The notes beneath the pieces were generated by a model. That model was given only the letters and a program-made list of their open reading frames with translations, made no database searches and had not been told where the DNA came from. Positions 41,634 to 50,432 of a stretch of DNA of 64,000 nucleotides are shown here, in pieces (the stretch's first letter is position 1; every line of letters starts with the position of its first letter). This stretch comes from Candidatus Scatonaster coprocaballi (lineage in GTDB: Bacteria; Bacillota; Clostridia; Saccharofermentanales; Saccharofermentanaceae): assembly GCA_018064475.1 (NCBI GenBank), contig JAGHVD010000064.1, positions 1 to 64,000 on the forward strand, read 5' to 3'. The position numbers and the translations under genes are program-made.

Positions 41634-43037
41634 TCAAACCTGTTCGGGTGCTTCTTCTGAATCTTCCTGTTTGCTGTTGCGGAGCATCTTGTTGAGCTTG
41701 ACCAGGAACTGAATCGCAAACGGTACGCTGAGCAGACAGGACAGTAGGTCGCAAACTGGATAGAGTGCCTCGAGTCCTCGAATACCGAAGAGACTTGGGA
41801 GAATAAATACGAGTGGAATGAAGAAGAGTCCTTGACGAAGGCAGGAGAGGAACGATGCCTTGAAGCGTTCGCCGATGGACTGGAAGGTCATGTTACACAT
41901 TACATTGACGGTCAGTAGCGGGAGGATAAAGGCTTCCAAGCGAAGGGCACGGGCACCAATGGCAATTACCTCCTGGTCATCAATGAAGAATGGCATCAGA
42001 TCTTCTGCGAAGAAGAACAACGGTACGGCAAATACCAACATGACGGCGGAACCAAATATCCAAGTAAAAGTGAAGGCTGTCTTCATACGATCGTATTTCT
42101 TCGCGCCGGAATTGAAACCGATGACCGGCTGAAATCCCTGGCCGATGCCTAGGAGGATACAGAAGATCAACATGGTGACCTTGGAATAGATACCCATGGC
42201 CGAGAGGGCGGCGTCGCCGGAGATCGCACGACCTTGCTGGTTGAGGAAGATCGAGGAGATGCTGGCCAGACCTTGACGAAGAAGAGAAGGAAGACCGGTG
42301 ATCCAGATATTCGCGTGAATGGCGGGATTCTTCGAAAAGTTTGAAAGTTTCAGTTCAGAGATGTTCTTCTTCAGAATGACAGGAACGAGAAGAAGAATAA
42401 AGGAGATGATCTGGCTGATCAAGGTAGCAATGGCTGCACCGGCCACACCCATATCAAGGAAGCTAATGAAGAATGGGTCGAGGAAGATATTGAGTACGCC
42501 GCCAAGACCAATGCCGATCATGGAGAAGAAGGCTTTACCTTCCCAACGCCAGAGGTTATTTAATACATAGGTGCCCATCATGATCGGTGCACCAAAGAGA
42601 ATGTAGCGAGCATATTCTTTCGCATAAGGAAGTGCTGTCTCGGTAGAACCCAGAACGTTCATGATAGGCTCAATGAAGATGAGACCAAGAACAGTCATGA
42701 CGCAGCCGACTACCAATGAGGAGATGAAACCGGTGGAAAATGTCTTGCTGGCCGTGTCACGGTCCTGCGCGCCAAGTGATCGGGAGATGATACTTCCGGA
42801 ACCCATACCAAGGGTGAAGCCGACGGCCTGAATCAATGCCATCAGAGAGAATACGACACTTACGGCTGCGGACTGGCTGGTGCCGAGTTGGGATACAAAA
42901 TAGGTGTCTGCAGTATTGTAAATACCGGTCACCAACATACTGACAACAGTAGGTGCTGCCAGCTTCATGATCAATGGACGAACCGGGTAAGTGGTCATTT
43001 TCTGAAATTGCTTCTGGTTAAAATCTGTCTTAGCCAT
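41634..43037 (-). CDS. MATE-family multidrug/cation antiporter
   Basis: A 467-residue protein with about 12 helices in two homologous halves. Family marks are IMKLAAPTVVSMLVTGIYNT, DTYFVSQLGT, LGMGSGSIISRSLGAQD and GQGFQPVIGFNSGAKKYDR. It exports drugs or cationic metabolites in exchange for Na+ or H+. The start MAKTDF follows AGGAGC. It is convergent with the DUF4130 gene, with no strong terminator between them. Confidence 0.93.
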   Translation of the reverse strand: MAKTDFNQKQFQKMTTYPVRPLIMKLAAPTVVSMLVTGIYNTADTYFVSQLGTSQSAAVSVVFSLMALIQAVGFTLGMGSGSIISRSLGAQDRDTASKTFSTGFISSLVVGCVMTVLGLIFIEPIMNVLGSTETALPYAKEYARYILFGAPIMMGTYVLNNLWRWEGKAFFSMIGIGLGGVLNIFLDPFFISFLDMGVAGAAIATLISQIISFILLLVPVILKKNISELKLSNFSKNPAIHANIWITGLPSLLRQGLASISSIFLNQQGRAISGDAALSAMGIYSKVTMLIFCILLGIGQGFQPVIGFNSGAKKYDRMKTAFTFTWIFGSAVMLVFAVPLFFFAEDLMPFFIDDQEVIAIGARALRLEAFILPLLTVNVMCNMTFQSIGERFKASFLSCLRQGLFFIPLVFILPSLFGIRGLEALYPVCDLLSCLLSVPFAIQFLVKLNKMLRNSKQEDSEEAPEQV

Positions 43038-43174
43038 CTCACGAGCTCCTCTCATTCATATCGCATGGTGAACATTATAACAAAGTAGAGACGTATAAAG
43101 ACCATGCGCCGCAGTAGCATTTTCACGATTTTTGGAAGGATTTACGGATTTCAACTGTGTTTTGTATGGAGAAT

Positions 43175-43183
43175 TGATATACT
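43175..43183 (+). promoter_or_regulatory. Extended -10 element before the kinase-like gene
   Basis: TGATATACT (TGn + TATACT), 37 bp upstream of the start at 43220; no good -35. Confidence 0.4.
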
Positions 43184-43219
43184 GGTAGTAGAAAGACTTG
43201 AAGAAAGGGGGAAGCGGCC

Positions 43220-43786
43220 TTGGAAAAGATGATCGTGTTGGTGGGTATGCCGGGTTGTGGGAAGACCACCATTGGACGAATCCTTGCGCGCGAATTGAAT
43301 GTCCCCTTTATCGATACGGATCGTCTGATTGCGGAAGCAGAAGGAATGTCACTCTCACAGATTCAGAAGGAGAAAGGTATGCAGTATTTCCTTGAGGCGG
43401 AAGAGCGTGCATTGCTTTCTTTGGATGACTCACTGAAAGTAGTTGCGACCGGAGGCAGTGCAATCTTCAGTTCAGATGGTATGATGTATCTGTCTTCCAT
43501 TGCGACCATGGTGTATCTGGACGTGGATCTCGGTATGCTGAAACTGCGTATGGGGGATCCGAAAGCCCGTGGCGTGGTGCTGGCGCCAAATCAGACCATT
43601 GCCGGTGTGTATCGGCAACGTCGACCGTTATATCTGCGCTACGCGGATATCCGTATTCGGACGCACAATACCAGACCGAGAAATGTTGCCTTGCAGATTC
43701 TAAGTAAGTTGAATGAGCCGCAGGGAAATGATGAGCAGAATGGTCAGAAAACGGAAGACAAGGAACAGAAAGGGGACAACCTATGA
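43220..43786 (+). CDS. Shikimate-kinase-like P-loop protein, degenerate substrate site
   Basis: A 188-residue AroK-like protein. The Walker A motif GMPGCGKTTIGR and FIDTD (the shikimate-binding Asp) are intact. The Arg in the usual E-x-x-FR-x-x-E segment is Leu (QYFLEAEERAL), the GGG loop is ATGGSAI, and the lid RPLL is replaced by ARGVVL. A canonical shikimate kinase sits in the AroE fusion at 49045-50388, so this copy probably phosphorylates something else or has a regulatory role. TTG at 43220 is used because GGGGGAA lies 8 bp upstream; ATG at 43229 is the alternative. It overlaps the ArsR gene by 4 bp. Residues after about 165 are a charged tail. Confidence 0.75.
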   Translation: MEKMIVLVGMPGCGKTTIGRILARELNVPFIDTDRLIAEAEGMSLSQIQKEKGMQYFLEAEERALLSLDDSLKVVATGGSAIFSSDGMMYLSSIATMVYLDVDLGMLKLRMGDPKARGVVLAPNQTIAGVYRQRRPLYLRYADIRIRTHNTRPRNVALQILSKLNEPQGNDEQNGQKTEDKEQKGDNL

Positions 43787-44109
43787 AGAATACGGAGAAG
43801 AAAACAGAAGTGAAGCAGGATATACACATGGAAGCTGTTCTGTATGATCTGGCAGACCTATTCAAAGTGTTCGGAGATTCGACCCGAATTCGTATTCTTT
43901 GTACACTGATGGAAGGACCAAAGTGTGTGGGCGATATTGCGACTGCACTTGAGATGAATCAGTCAGCGGTGTCCCATCAGCTGAAAGTCCTGAAGCAGAA
44001 TAAACTTGTGAAGAGTACCCGTGCCGGAAAAGCCATCCACTATGAACTGGCAGATGAGCATGTGAAGGCCATTCTCGAACTTGGCCGGGAACACATCGAA
44101 GAACTATAA
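43783..44109 (+). CDS. ArsR/SmtB-family metal-responsive repressor
   Basis: A 108-residue winged-helix regulator. The HTH is VGDIATALEMNQSAVSHQLK followed by VLKQNKLVK. The last helix carries Asp 91, His 93, His 104 and Glu 107, with the same spacing (0, +2, +13, +16) as the alpha-5 zinc ligands of SmtB (Asp 104, His 106, His 117, Glu 120). No alpha-3 CxC site is present. It should sense Zn(II) or a similar ion. It shares an operon with the kinase-like gene upstream (ATGA overlap); no metal transporter is adjacent. Confidence 0.88.
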   Translation: MKNTEKKTEVKQDIHMEAVLYDLADLFKVFGDSTRIRILCTLMEGPKCVGDIATALEMNQSAVSHQLKVLKQNKLVKSTRAGKAIHYELADEHVKAILELGREHIEEL

Positions 44110-44155
44110 GTGATGTTTCCTCTCTTAAGAAGAAACAGGAAAGTCAGGTAGAAAT

Positions 44156-44731
44156 ATGGACGGACGTCCTTCTTTCAGCGCACTGGACATAATTTCAAAA
44201 GTGATCCGAGAACATGTTGTGCCCGGTGATCTATGTATTGATGCAACCGCAGGACGAGGCAACGATACTGCATTCTTAAGTGAACTGGTCGGAGAAACCG
44301 GACATGTCATCGCTTTCGATATTCAAGAAGATGCAATTCGAAGTACAAGAGAACTGCTGGAGAAACGTAACTTAGCATCCCGTGCGGAATTGCACTTAGA
44401 AAGTCATAGTGAGATGGGTAAATATGCGGAGCCGGAAACGGTGTCCTGTATTACCTTCAATTTTGGTTGGTTGCCGAAGGGTGACCACAATATTTTCACG
44501 AAGAAAGAGACCAGCATTCCAGCCATTGAAGAGGGGTTGAAGCTTCTGAAGGATGGCGGCCTAATGACCTTGATTCTATACTACGGACGTGAGACAGGAT
44601 TCGAAGAGAAGGATGCATTACTTGAGTTCCTGCCCACGATCGATAGCGCGAAATATACAGTCATAGAGATGCCCTTCGTGAATCGTAGCAATTGCCCACC
44701 GATCCCGATTCTGATCTTCAAAGGGAAATAA
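44156..44731 (+). CDS. Class I SAM methyltransferase, MnmM/YtqB-like
   Basis: A 191-residue methyltransferase of the rRNA_methylase (YtqB) family. The SAM motif is CIDATAGRGNDTAFL, followed by VIAFDIQEDAI; the catalytic-site region is FNFGWLPKGDHNIFTKKETS and the C terminus NRSNCPPIPILIFKGK is typical. B. subtilis YtqB (MnmM) methylates the wobble uridine nm5s2U of certain tRNAs, and that function is the best guess. The gene is followed within 10 bp by the CXXC peptide gene. Confidence 0.85.
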   Translation: MDGRPSFSALDIISKVIREHVVPGDLCIDATAGRGNDTAFLSELVGETGHVIAFDIQEDAIRSTRELLEKRNLASRAELHLESHSEMGKYAEPETVSCITFNFGWLPKGDHNIFTKKETSIPAIEEGLKLLKDGGLMTLILYYGRETGFEEKDALLEFLPTIDSAKYTVIEMPFVNRSNCPPIPILIFKGK

Positions 44732-44739
44732 GATCAGAC

Positions 44740-44922
44740 ATGGCAGAAATGGGAAGTGGGACACACATGAAATTCAGATTGGAAAAGAGAAAATGGGCTG
44801 TTACAGTTGCCTTGCTTGTTATAGGTCTGATTCTCATAGCCATTGGCATTGATAAGAAACAGGAAAAATCTGTAATGGCGAAGGCTGTACGTATCTGTAT
44901 GGAGTGTGTGGGAATTGGATAG
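44740..44922 (+). CDS. CD1871A-type CXXC small membrane protein
   Basis: A 60-residue protein with one transmembrane helix (AVTVALLVIGLILIAIGI) followed by a conserved C-terminal CMECVGIG carrying a CXXC pair. This matches the small CD1871A-type family of clostridia, usually encoded directly before a membrane 4Fe-4S protein, exactly as here. ATG at 44767 (MKFRLEK, 51 residues) is an alternative start. Its role is unknown; a redox or cluster partner of the next gene product is plausible. It overlaps the next gene by 8-17 bp. Confidence 0.78.
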   Translation: MAEMGSGTHMKFRLEKRKWAVTVALLVIGLILIAIGIDKKQEKSVMAKAVRICMECVGIG

Positions 44923-45784
44923 TCAAGTCAAGTCGAGAAAATCCAATCGAAGACGCAAGGGCCTGCATCTAGGCATACAGGGTGTGGCGACACTACTTCA
45001 GAATGCGAATTTCAAGGGCTTTTTCACAGGTAAGATCTATACGGGTGCAGGGAAGAAAGTATGCGTGCCGGGACTCAATTGCTATAGCTGTCCGGGTGCG
45101 GTGGGCGCATGCCCGATTGGATCTTTGCAGAATTCACTCGGTGGAATGAAATTTCGCTTCCCCTACTACGTGCTGGGACTTCTGATCTTCTTCGGTGCAC
45201 TTCTCGGACGTGCTGTCTGTGGTTTTCTGTGCCCGTTGGGCTTCCTGCAAGATCTGATTTACATGATTCCATTCGTGAAGCGAAACAAATTTAAGCTGGA
45301 CCGATATCTACGTTATTTCAAGTATGCGGTATTACTGGGCCTGGTGATCATTCTGCCACTTTCTATTCCGTTGACACCGGCTTTCTGTAAGTATGTGTGT
45401 CCGTCCGGTACCATTGCCGGATGTATGCAAGCTGCGTCCAATAAATTGGTGCGTGGACAACTTGGTATGCTATTCAACTGGAAATTGATTGTGCTTCTGA
45501 TTATTATTGTATCCGCACTGATCGTATGGAGACCATTCTGTAAATATCTGTGCCCACTGGGTGCTTGGTACGGTTTCTTCAATAAAGTGGCGCTCTATCG
45601 GATGCATCTGGATCCAGAGAAATGCACGCATTGTCATGCATGTGAGAATGTGTGTAAAATGAATATCGATCCGTCGAAGAATCCGAACAGTATGGAATGT
45701 GTCCGCTGTGGAGATTGTGTGCGGAATTGCCCGACGCAGGCATTGACTGCAGGCATTGGTGGCAAGAAAGAGGGGAAAAACTAA
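44915..45784 (+). CDS. NapH/RnfB-like membrane 4Fe-4S polyferredoxin
   Basis: About 289 residues with four or more helices and many cysteines: CVPGLNCYSCPGAVGACPIG near residue 50, CGFLCPLGFLQD, CKYVCPSGTIAGC, CKYLCPLGAWYG, then a C-terminal ferredoxin pair CTHCHACENVCKMN and CVRCGDCVRNCP. This is the NapH/MauN-type membrane ferredoxin layout, likely moving electrons between the membrane and soluble partners. The start is uncertain: TTG at 44915 has GGAG 10 bp upstream, GTG at 44906 is too close to it. It is translationally coupled to the CXXC peptide gene. Confidence 0.87.
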   Translation: MDSQVKSRKSNRRRKGLHLGIQGVATLLQNANFKGFFTGKIYTGAGKKVCVPGLNCYSCPGAVGACPIGSLQNSLGGMKFRFPYYVLGLLIFFGALLGRAVCGFLCPLGFLQDLIYMIPFVKRNKFKLDRYLRYFKYAVLLGLVIILPLSIPLTPAFCKYVCPSGTIAGCMQAASNKLVRGQLGMLFNWKLIVLLIIIVSALIVWRPFCKYLCPLGAWYGFFNKVALYRMHLDPEKCTHCHACENVCKMNIDPSKNPNSMECVRCGDCVRNCPTQALTAGIGGKKEGKN

Positions 45785-46969
45785 ATGCTGTGGGGCTTAC
45801 TGATCGTAGGTATAGTTATCGTGCTGGGACTTGGGATGTTCTATATGTATCTCCAGTTCCGGGCTGTACTAATGAATGGAAGAAAACCGAAAGATTTCCC
45901 ACCTAAGACGCGACGTCACAAATCGTGTATCGCTGCAATACCGGTTGCGGTGCTGGTTTTGCTGTGTGTGATTCGACCTTATTTCTGGGTCGTACCGGTC
46001 CTGCATCTACTTGTGGGCTGGACGATCCTACGAGTGATCGTTGAAATTGTGGAGAAAGTCCTAACAAAACGTGACCAGAAGAAGAATCTGATAGAGGAAA
46101 GTGAGCCAACCGAAGGGAAAGACAAGGAAACGCGTGCGCCGAGAAGACATATCCCACTTTGGATTCCGTGCGTGTTGGCACTGGCCATGACCATCGTGTA
46201 TATGAGTATTGCCTACTATCTGGCGATGCATGTGTGCCAGACGAACTATCAGGTTGCCACCAATAAGGATGTGTCGGATCTGCGGATTGCGCTGATTGCA
46301 GATTCGCATGTGGGTGTTTGCTTCGACGGAGATGGTTTTGCCATACATCTGGAGACGATTCAGGCGCAGAATCCAGACCTGCTTGTGATCTGCGGAGATT
46401 TCGTGGATGATGACAGTATACGGGAGGACATGCTGGCGGCCTGCGAGGCTCTCGGGAAATTCCAATCTACCTATGGCGTATTCTATGTTCCCGGTAACCA
46501 TGATCGAGGATATGGTAACTCGCGTGATTTTACATACGACGAATTGACGGCGAGCTTGGAGCAAAATGGTGTAACAGTACTGGAAGATGAGATTGTTCCC
46601 ATCGGCGAGGATTACTACCTGGTCGGACGGAAAGACCGCTCGATGAAACGTATGCCGATTGAGAAATTGATTTCACCGTTGGATCCTTCGCGATACACCA
46701 TCGTGTTGAACCATCAGCCGAACGATTACGATGCGGAGGCAGATGCGGGTTGTGATCTGGTGTTAAGCGGCCATACCCATGGCGGACAGTTGATCCCAAT
46801 AGGTGTGATGGGTGAACTAATCGGCGCCAATGATGCGACCTACGGTAAAGAACGAAGAAAGAATACGACATTCATCATCACATCCGGTATTGCCGATTGG
46901 GCAATCCCGTATAAGAGCGGAACCATCTCGGAATACTGTATCATCGATATTTCGAACGAAGAGACGTAA
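45785..46969 (+). CDS. Membrane-anchored calcineurin-type metallophosphoesterase
   Basis: A 394-residue protein. Three or four helices (about 3-25, 48-68, 70-85, 125-150) precede the catalytic domain (about 165-394), which has the full metal set: IADSHVG, ICGDFVDD, PGNHDRG, LNHQPND and SGHTHGGQ. It resembles YkuE/YaeI-type phosphoesterases, some of which act on phospholipid precursors; the substrate here is unknown. It begins right after the polyferredoxin stop. Confidence 0.88.
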   Translation: MLWGLLIVGIVIVLGLGMFYMYLQFRAVLMNGRKPKDFPPKTRRHKSCIAAIPVAVLVLLCVIRPYFWVVPVLHLLVGWTILRVIVEIVEKVLTKRDQKKNLIEESEPTEGKDKETRAPRRHIPLWIPCVLALAMTIVYMSIAYYLAMHVCQTNYQVATNKDVSDLRIALIADSHVGVCFDGDGFAIHLETIQAQNPDLLVICGDFVDDDSIREDMLAACEALGKFQSTYGVFYVPGNHDRGYGNSRDFTYDELTASLEQNGVTVLEDEIVPIGEDYYLVGRKDRSMKRMPIEKLISPLDPSRYTIVLNHQPNDYDAEADAGCDLVLSGHTHGGQLIPIGVMGELIGANDATYGKERRKNTTFIITSGIADWAIPYKSGTISEYCIIDISNEET

Positions 46970-46995
46970 CGACCAAAGTGTCGAATGAATCGATT

Positions 46996-47047
46996 GGGTC
47001 GCCTGGATCTTGACGCTTCCAAAGTGTCGCCTGAAGGGCGACCTTTT
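46996..47047 (+). terminator. Branched terminator after the phosphoesterase gene
   Basis: GGTCGCC pairs with GGGCGACC, and the enclosed loop has a second stem GACGCTT / AAAGTGTC. TTTTGT follows. Confidence 0.65.
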
Positions 47048-47118
47048 GTATGTGGAAATCCTGTTTAATGTACTTGTACAGAAGAGAAACGAAAGTACTG
47101 AAACAGGAGGAATTCAAT

Positions 47119-47877
47119 ATGAAAAACATCATGAATATGTGGAAACACGAGGCAGTTAAAGAAAACAAGATGCAGGTGGCCCCGAAGGATATTGACGCGG
47201 AACTGGACGAGGCGACCGAGAAGAAAGTGGAGGGAAACAAGGATATTACGGAGGTCGTCTTTATCCTAGACCGAAGCGGCTCAATGAGCGGTCTGGAATC
47301 AGATACGATCGGTGGGTTCAACTCCATGATTGAGAAGCAGAAGAAGGAAACAGGTTCCTGCTATGTGACCACGGTGTTGTTTGACTCGGAAGTTGAGACG
47401 ATCCATGATCGTGTAGAACTCTCGAAGATCAAGAAGATGACGGACAAGGAGTACTTCGTGCGTGGATGTACAGCCTTGCTGGACGCCATCGGTCAGACGG
47501 TCCATCACATTTCTCATATCCACAAGTACGCGCGTCCGGAGGATGTGCCGGCCCACACGATCTTTGTGATAACTACAGATGGTATGGAGAATGCAAGTCA
47601 CGAGTTTACGGCGGAGAAGGTCAAGAAGATGATCAAGAAGAAGCAGGAGATCGGATGGGAATTCCTGTTCTTGGGCGCGAATATCGATGCGGTCAGCACA
47701 GCAAAATCCTTCGGTATCCGTGAAGATAATGCGGTGAACTACTGCTGCGATGAGGCAGGTACTGCGTTGAATTATGATTGTGTCAGCGAGGCAATCTGCA
47801 GTGTGAGAAAGAAAGGCAAGATGAATCGTGCGTGGCATGAGTCCATTGACCGCGATTATGAGATGAGAGGAAAGTGA
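47119..47877 (+). CDS. von Willebrand factor A domain protein
   Basis: A 252-residue cytosolic protein without signal peptide. The VWA domain begins at about residue 43 with VVFILDRSGSMSG, where Asp 51, Ser 53 and Ser 55 form the DxSxS of a MIDAS metal site; the Thr (GCTALLDAIG) and Asp (TTDGMEN) ligands are also present. The C-terminal part (GWEFLFLGANIDAVSTAKSFG) is typical of stand-alone bacterial VWA proteins. No MoxR ATPase or other partner lies nearby. The start MKNIMNMW follows CAGGAGGAATTCAAT. Confidence 0.85.
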   Translation: MKNIMNMWKHEAVKENKMQVAPKDIDAELDEATEKKVEGNKDITEVVFILDRSGSMSGLESDTIGGFNSMIEKQKKETGSCYVTTVLFDSEVETIHDRVELSKIKKMTDKEYFVRGCTALLDAIGQTVHHISHIHKYARPEDVPAHTIFVITTDGMENASHEFTAEKVKKMIKKKQEIGWEFLFLGANIDAVSTAKSFGIREDNAVNYCCDEAGTALNYDCVSEAICSVRKKGKMNRAWHESIDRDYEMRGK

Positions 47878-47910
47878 TTCAGTCGGAAAATCGCCTTCGC
47901 CACGTCATCA

Positions 47911-47919
47911 TGGTATAAT
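47911..47919 (+). promoter_or_regulatory. Extended -10 promoter of the aromatic operon
   Basis: TGGTATAAT, 32 bp upstream of tyrA; no clear -35. No T-box or other leader structure fits in this short space. Confidence 0.6.
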
Positions 47920-47951
47920 AGACTTTACTTGGAAAAGCGAGGTATACTGCG

Positions 47952-49058
47952 ATGAGCGAAGAGTCGAAGCCCTTGGGCATCAACAGAGTTGGTATCGTCG
48001 GGCTGGGCCTGATTGGTGGGTCTTTAGCGAAGGCGATTCATGGACGCACGGAGGTGGCCGAGATCGTGGCGGTGGATCCAGATGCGAAAGCAGGTGAAAT
48101 GGCTTGCGCAGAGGGTGTCATTTCTGAATTCCGTACGGGCGAGGGCGACGATGATTTATCGATCCTGAATGGTTGTGATCTGGTGATCCTTTGTGCACCG
48201 ATCGATGCCATTGCGAAGATGGAGCCCAAGTTGGCGACCTTGGATATCGGTCTCATCACAGACGTAGCTTCGGTCAAACGGCCGGTGATGCGAACCATCA
48301 CGTTGCCGAATTTTGTGGGTGGCCACCCGATGGCCGGTTCCGAACGTCATGGATACGCCTGCGGTAGTGAGACGCTATTTGAGAATGCGTTGTATGTACT
48401 CTGCCTGCAGGAGAATGCTTCCATTCCGGTTCAGAAACTGAAAGATTTGGAAGAACTGATTCGAAGGATCGGTGCAGTGCCGATGTACATGACACCGGAA
48501 GAACATGATGTTCGTGTGGCCTCGGTATCCCATCTCCCACATGTTGTAGCAAGTAGCCTCTCCCTTCTACTTGCGCAGAAAGATGACGGCGTGCTCGGAC
48601 GAATGGCGGCGGGTGGTTTTCGCGACATTACACGTATTGCCTCGTCGGATGCGAAGCTCTGGGCGGGCATCACGGAGAACTCTCGCGAGGCACTTCTTCC
48701 TATCCTCGATGACTATATTGAACTGCTGACGAAGTGGAAAGAAGCGTTGGCTCAAGATGATGCAAAAGAACTCGAAACCTTGTTCGCGCAGGGGTCTTGC
48801 TATCGGAATCATCTGGACAGCAATCTGCGTGGTGCTCTGGAAGCCTCTGCAACGTTGACCGTCTATGTAGACGATAAACCAGGTGAATTGGCCCGTATCA
48901 CGGCGATCCTGGGACAGGGCAATATCAATATCCGAAATATTAATATTCGGAACTTCCGTACTTATGAAGGCGGCCAGGTGAGCCTGCTGCTTGGTACGGC
49001 CAAAGAAGCAGTAGAAGCATATGCGCTCCTCAAGGAGGCGGGATATGAGTGTGATTAA
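47952..49058 (+). CDS. tyrA: Prephenate dehydrogenase with ACT domain
   Basis: 368 residues. The NAD-binding start GIVGLGLIGGSLAKAI is followed by the family marks VASVKRPV, GGHPMAGSERHG and HLPHVVASSLSLL. The C-terminal ACT domain (about 295-368) reads LTVYVDDKPGELARITAILG and suits feedback inhibition by tyrosine. It converts prephenate to 4-hydroxyphenylpyruvate in tyrosine synthesis. First gene of the operon; it overlaps the next gene by 14 bp. Confidence 0.93.
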   Translation: MSEESKPLGINRVGIVGLGLIGGSLAKAIHGRTEVAEIVAVDPDAKAGEMACAEGVISEFRTGEGDDDLSILNGCDLVILCAPIDAIAKMEPKLATLDIGLITDVASVKRPVMRTITLPNFVGGHPMAGSERHGYACGSETLFENALYVLCLQENASIPVQKLKDLEELIRRIGAVPMYMTPEEHDVRVASVSHLPHVVASSLSLLLAQKDDGVLGRMAAGGFRDITRIASSDAKLWAGITENSREALLPILDDYIELLTKWKEALAQDDAKELETLFAQGSCYRNHLDSNLRGALEASATLTVYVDDKPGELARITAILGQGNINIRNINIRNFRTYEGGQVSLLLGTAKEAVEAYALLKEAGYECD

Positions 49059-50388
49059 GGCGGGCCTGATCGGCTACCCTCTGGGGCATTCCATGTCTCC
49101 TTATATCCATGAACGGATCATGGAGGCTTCCGGCATTGCCGGCAAATACGAACTATACGAGATCTCACCGGAAGAACTTCCGAAATATGCGCCGATCCTG
49201 CTTCGGGAACTGACTGGATTTAACGTGACGATTCCCCACAAGGTTTCGATTCTGCCGCTCCTCGAAGAGACGACACCTGCGGTCAAAGAATATGGTGCGG
49301 CAAATACGATCTGTGGCCGAGTGGGCTACAACACAGATGTGGACGGTTTTCTCTCCTGCGACATTCCGCTGGATGGACGCGTTCTGCTTCTTGGCGCCGG
49401 CGGTGTCTCCCACATGATGGCAATCGAGTCCCTGAAATCCGGTGCAGATCTTCACATCTGGGCGAGATCCCAAGAGAAAGCAGAAGCGCTGGCCGGTGAG
49501 TGCCGTGCGAAGGGTTATGACAAAGTAACCGCTTGGACATTCTCGGAATCGGGTGAATTCGATACCATTCTGAACGGCACACCATGTGGCATGTGGCCCA
49601 ACGTGCATCAGGCAGCGCCAGAGTTAGAGACGTCTTTGCGCGCGCTCCTTAAGCCTGATGGTACATATTTCGATACAGTCTATAATCCTTGCCCGACGAA
49701 GTCCTGTATGCTGGTTCGTGCGCAAGGAATTCGTGCGGTTTCTGGCCTGAAGATGCTGCTTAACCAGGCGATCTCTGCCGAGAAGATCTGGGCGCCGGAG
49801 GCGCATTTTGACGAGGAAAGACTTCAGGCGATCCTACCTGACCTTCGCAAGAAACTGTGGGAGAAAAACCCGATGAAGGTGGTTTTTACAGGATTTATGG
49901 GTGCCGGGAAGAGTACGATCGGTCGGATGACCGCGCAAGAGATGAATCTTCCGTTTATCGACTTGGACGAAGAAATCGTAAGAGTGGCCGGATGCCCGAT
50001 CACGGAGATTTTTGCTAGAGATGGCGAAGAAGTCTTCCGGAGGATGGAACGGGATATCTTGAAAGAAGTCCTTCAGCGCGCGGGTTCGGCTGTCATCTCT
50101 CTGGGCGGTGGTGTCCTGATGTCAGAGGAGAATCGTAATATCTTAAGTCAAGCCAATACTATGGTCATCTATCTGAAAGTGGATGCCGATACGATCTGGT
50201 CCCGAGTAAAGGGCGATCAGAGTCGTCCACTCCTTCAGGCCGACGACCCGGATACGGCATACAAGAAGATGTGTGCAAGATTGGCTTCTCGAGAAGAAGC
50301 GTATGAAGCGGGATCCGATGTGGTAATCTCGGCTTCAGAAAATACAGAGAACGTGTTCGACAGGGTGAAGAAACTACTCCTGCCGTGA
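49045..50388 (+). CDS. aroE/aroK: Shikimate dehydrogenase - shikimate kinase fusion
   Basis: 447 residues. Residues 1-270 are shikimate dehydrogenase: YPLGHSMSPYIHE, GFNVTIPHK (catalytic Lys 66), NTDVDGF and LLLGAGGVSHM for NADP. Residues 277-447 are shikimate kinase: GFMGAGKSTIGR, FIDLDEE, EEVFRRMERDIL (shikimate-binding Arg present), ISLGGGV, SRPLL and ASREEAY. The two enzymes perform consecutive steps (3-dehydroshikimate to shikimate to shikimate-3-phosphate), so the fusion makes biochemical sense. The junction is short (about 270-277). The start follows AAGGAGGCGGGAT. Confidence 0.93.
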   Translation: MSVIKAGLIGYPLGHSMSPYIHERIMEASGIAGKYELYEISPEELPKYAPILLRELTGFNVTIPHKVSILPLLEETTPAVKEYGAANTICGRVGYNTDVDGFLSCDIPLDGRVLLLGAGGVSHMMAIESLKSGADLHIWARSQEKAEALAGECRAKGYDKVTAWTFSESGEFDTILNGTPCGMWPNVHQAAPELETSLRALLKPDGTYFDTVYNPCPTKSCMLVRAQGIRAVSGLKMLLNQAISAEKIWAPEAHFDEERLQAILPDLRKKLWEKNPMKVVFTGFMGAGKSTIGRMTAQEMNLPFIDLDEEIVRVAGCPITEIFARDGEEVFRRMERDILKEVLQRAGSAVISLGGGVLMSEENRNILSQANTMVIYLKVDADTIWSRVKGDQSRPLLQADDPDTAYKKMCARLASREEAYEAGSDVVISASENTENVFDRVKKLLLP

Positions 50389-50432
50389 TAAAATAGATAC
50401 ATTGAACAGTTTACATTCATGGAGGTGATCGT

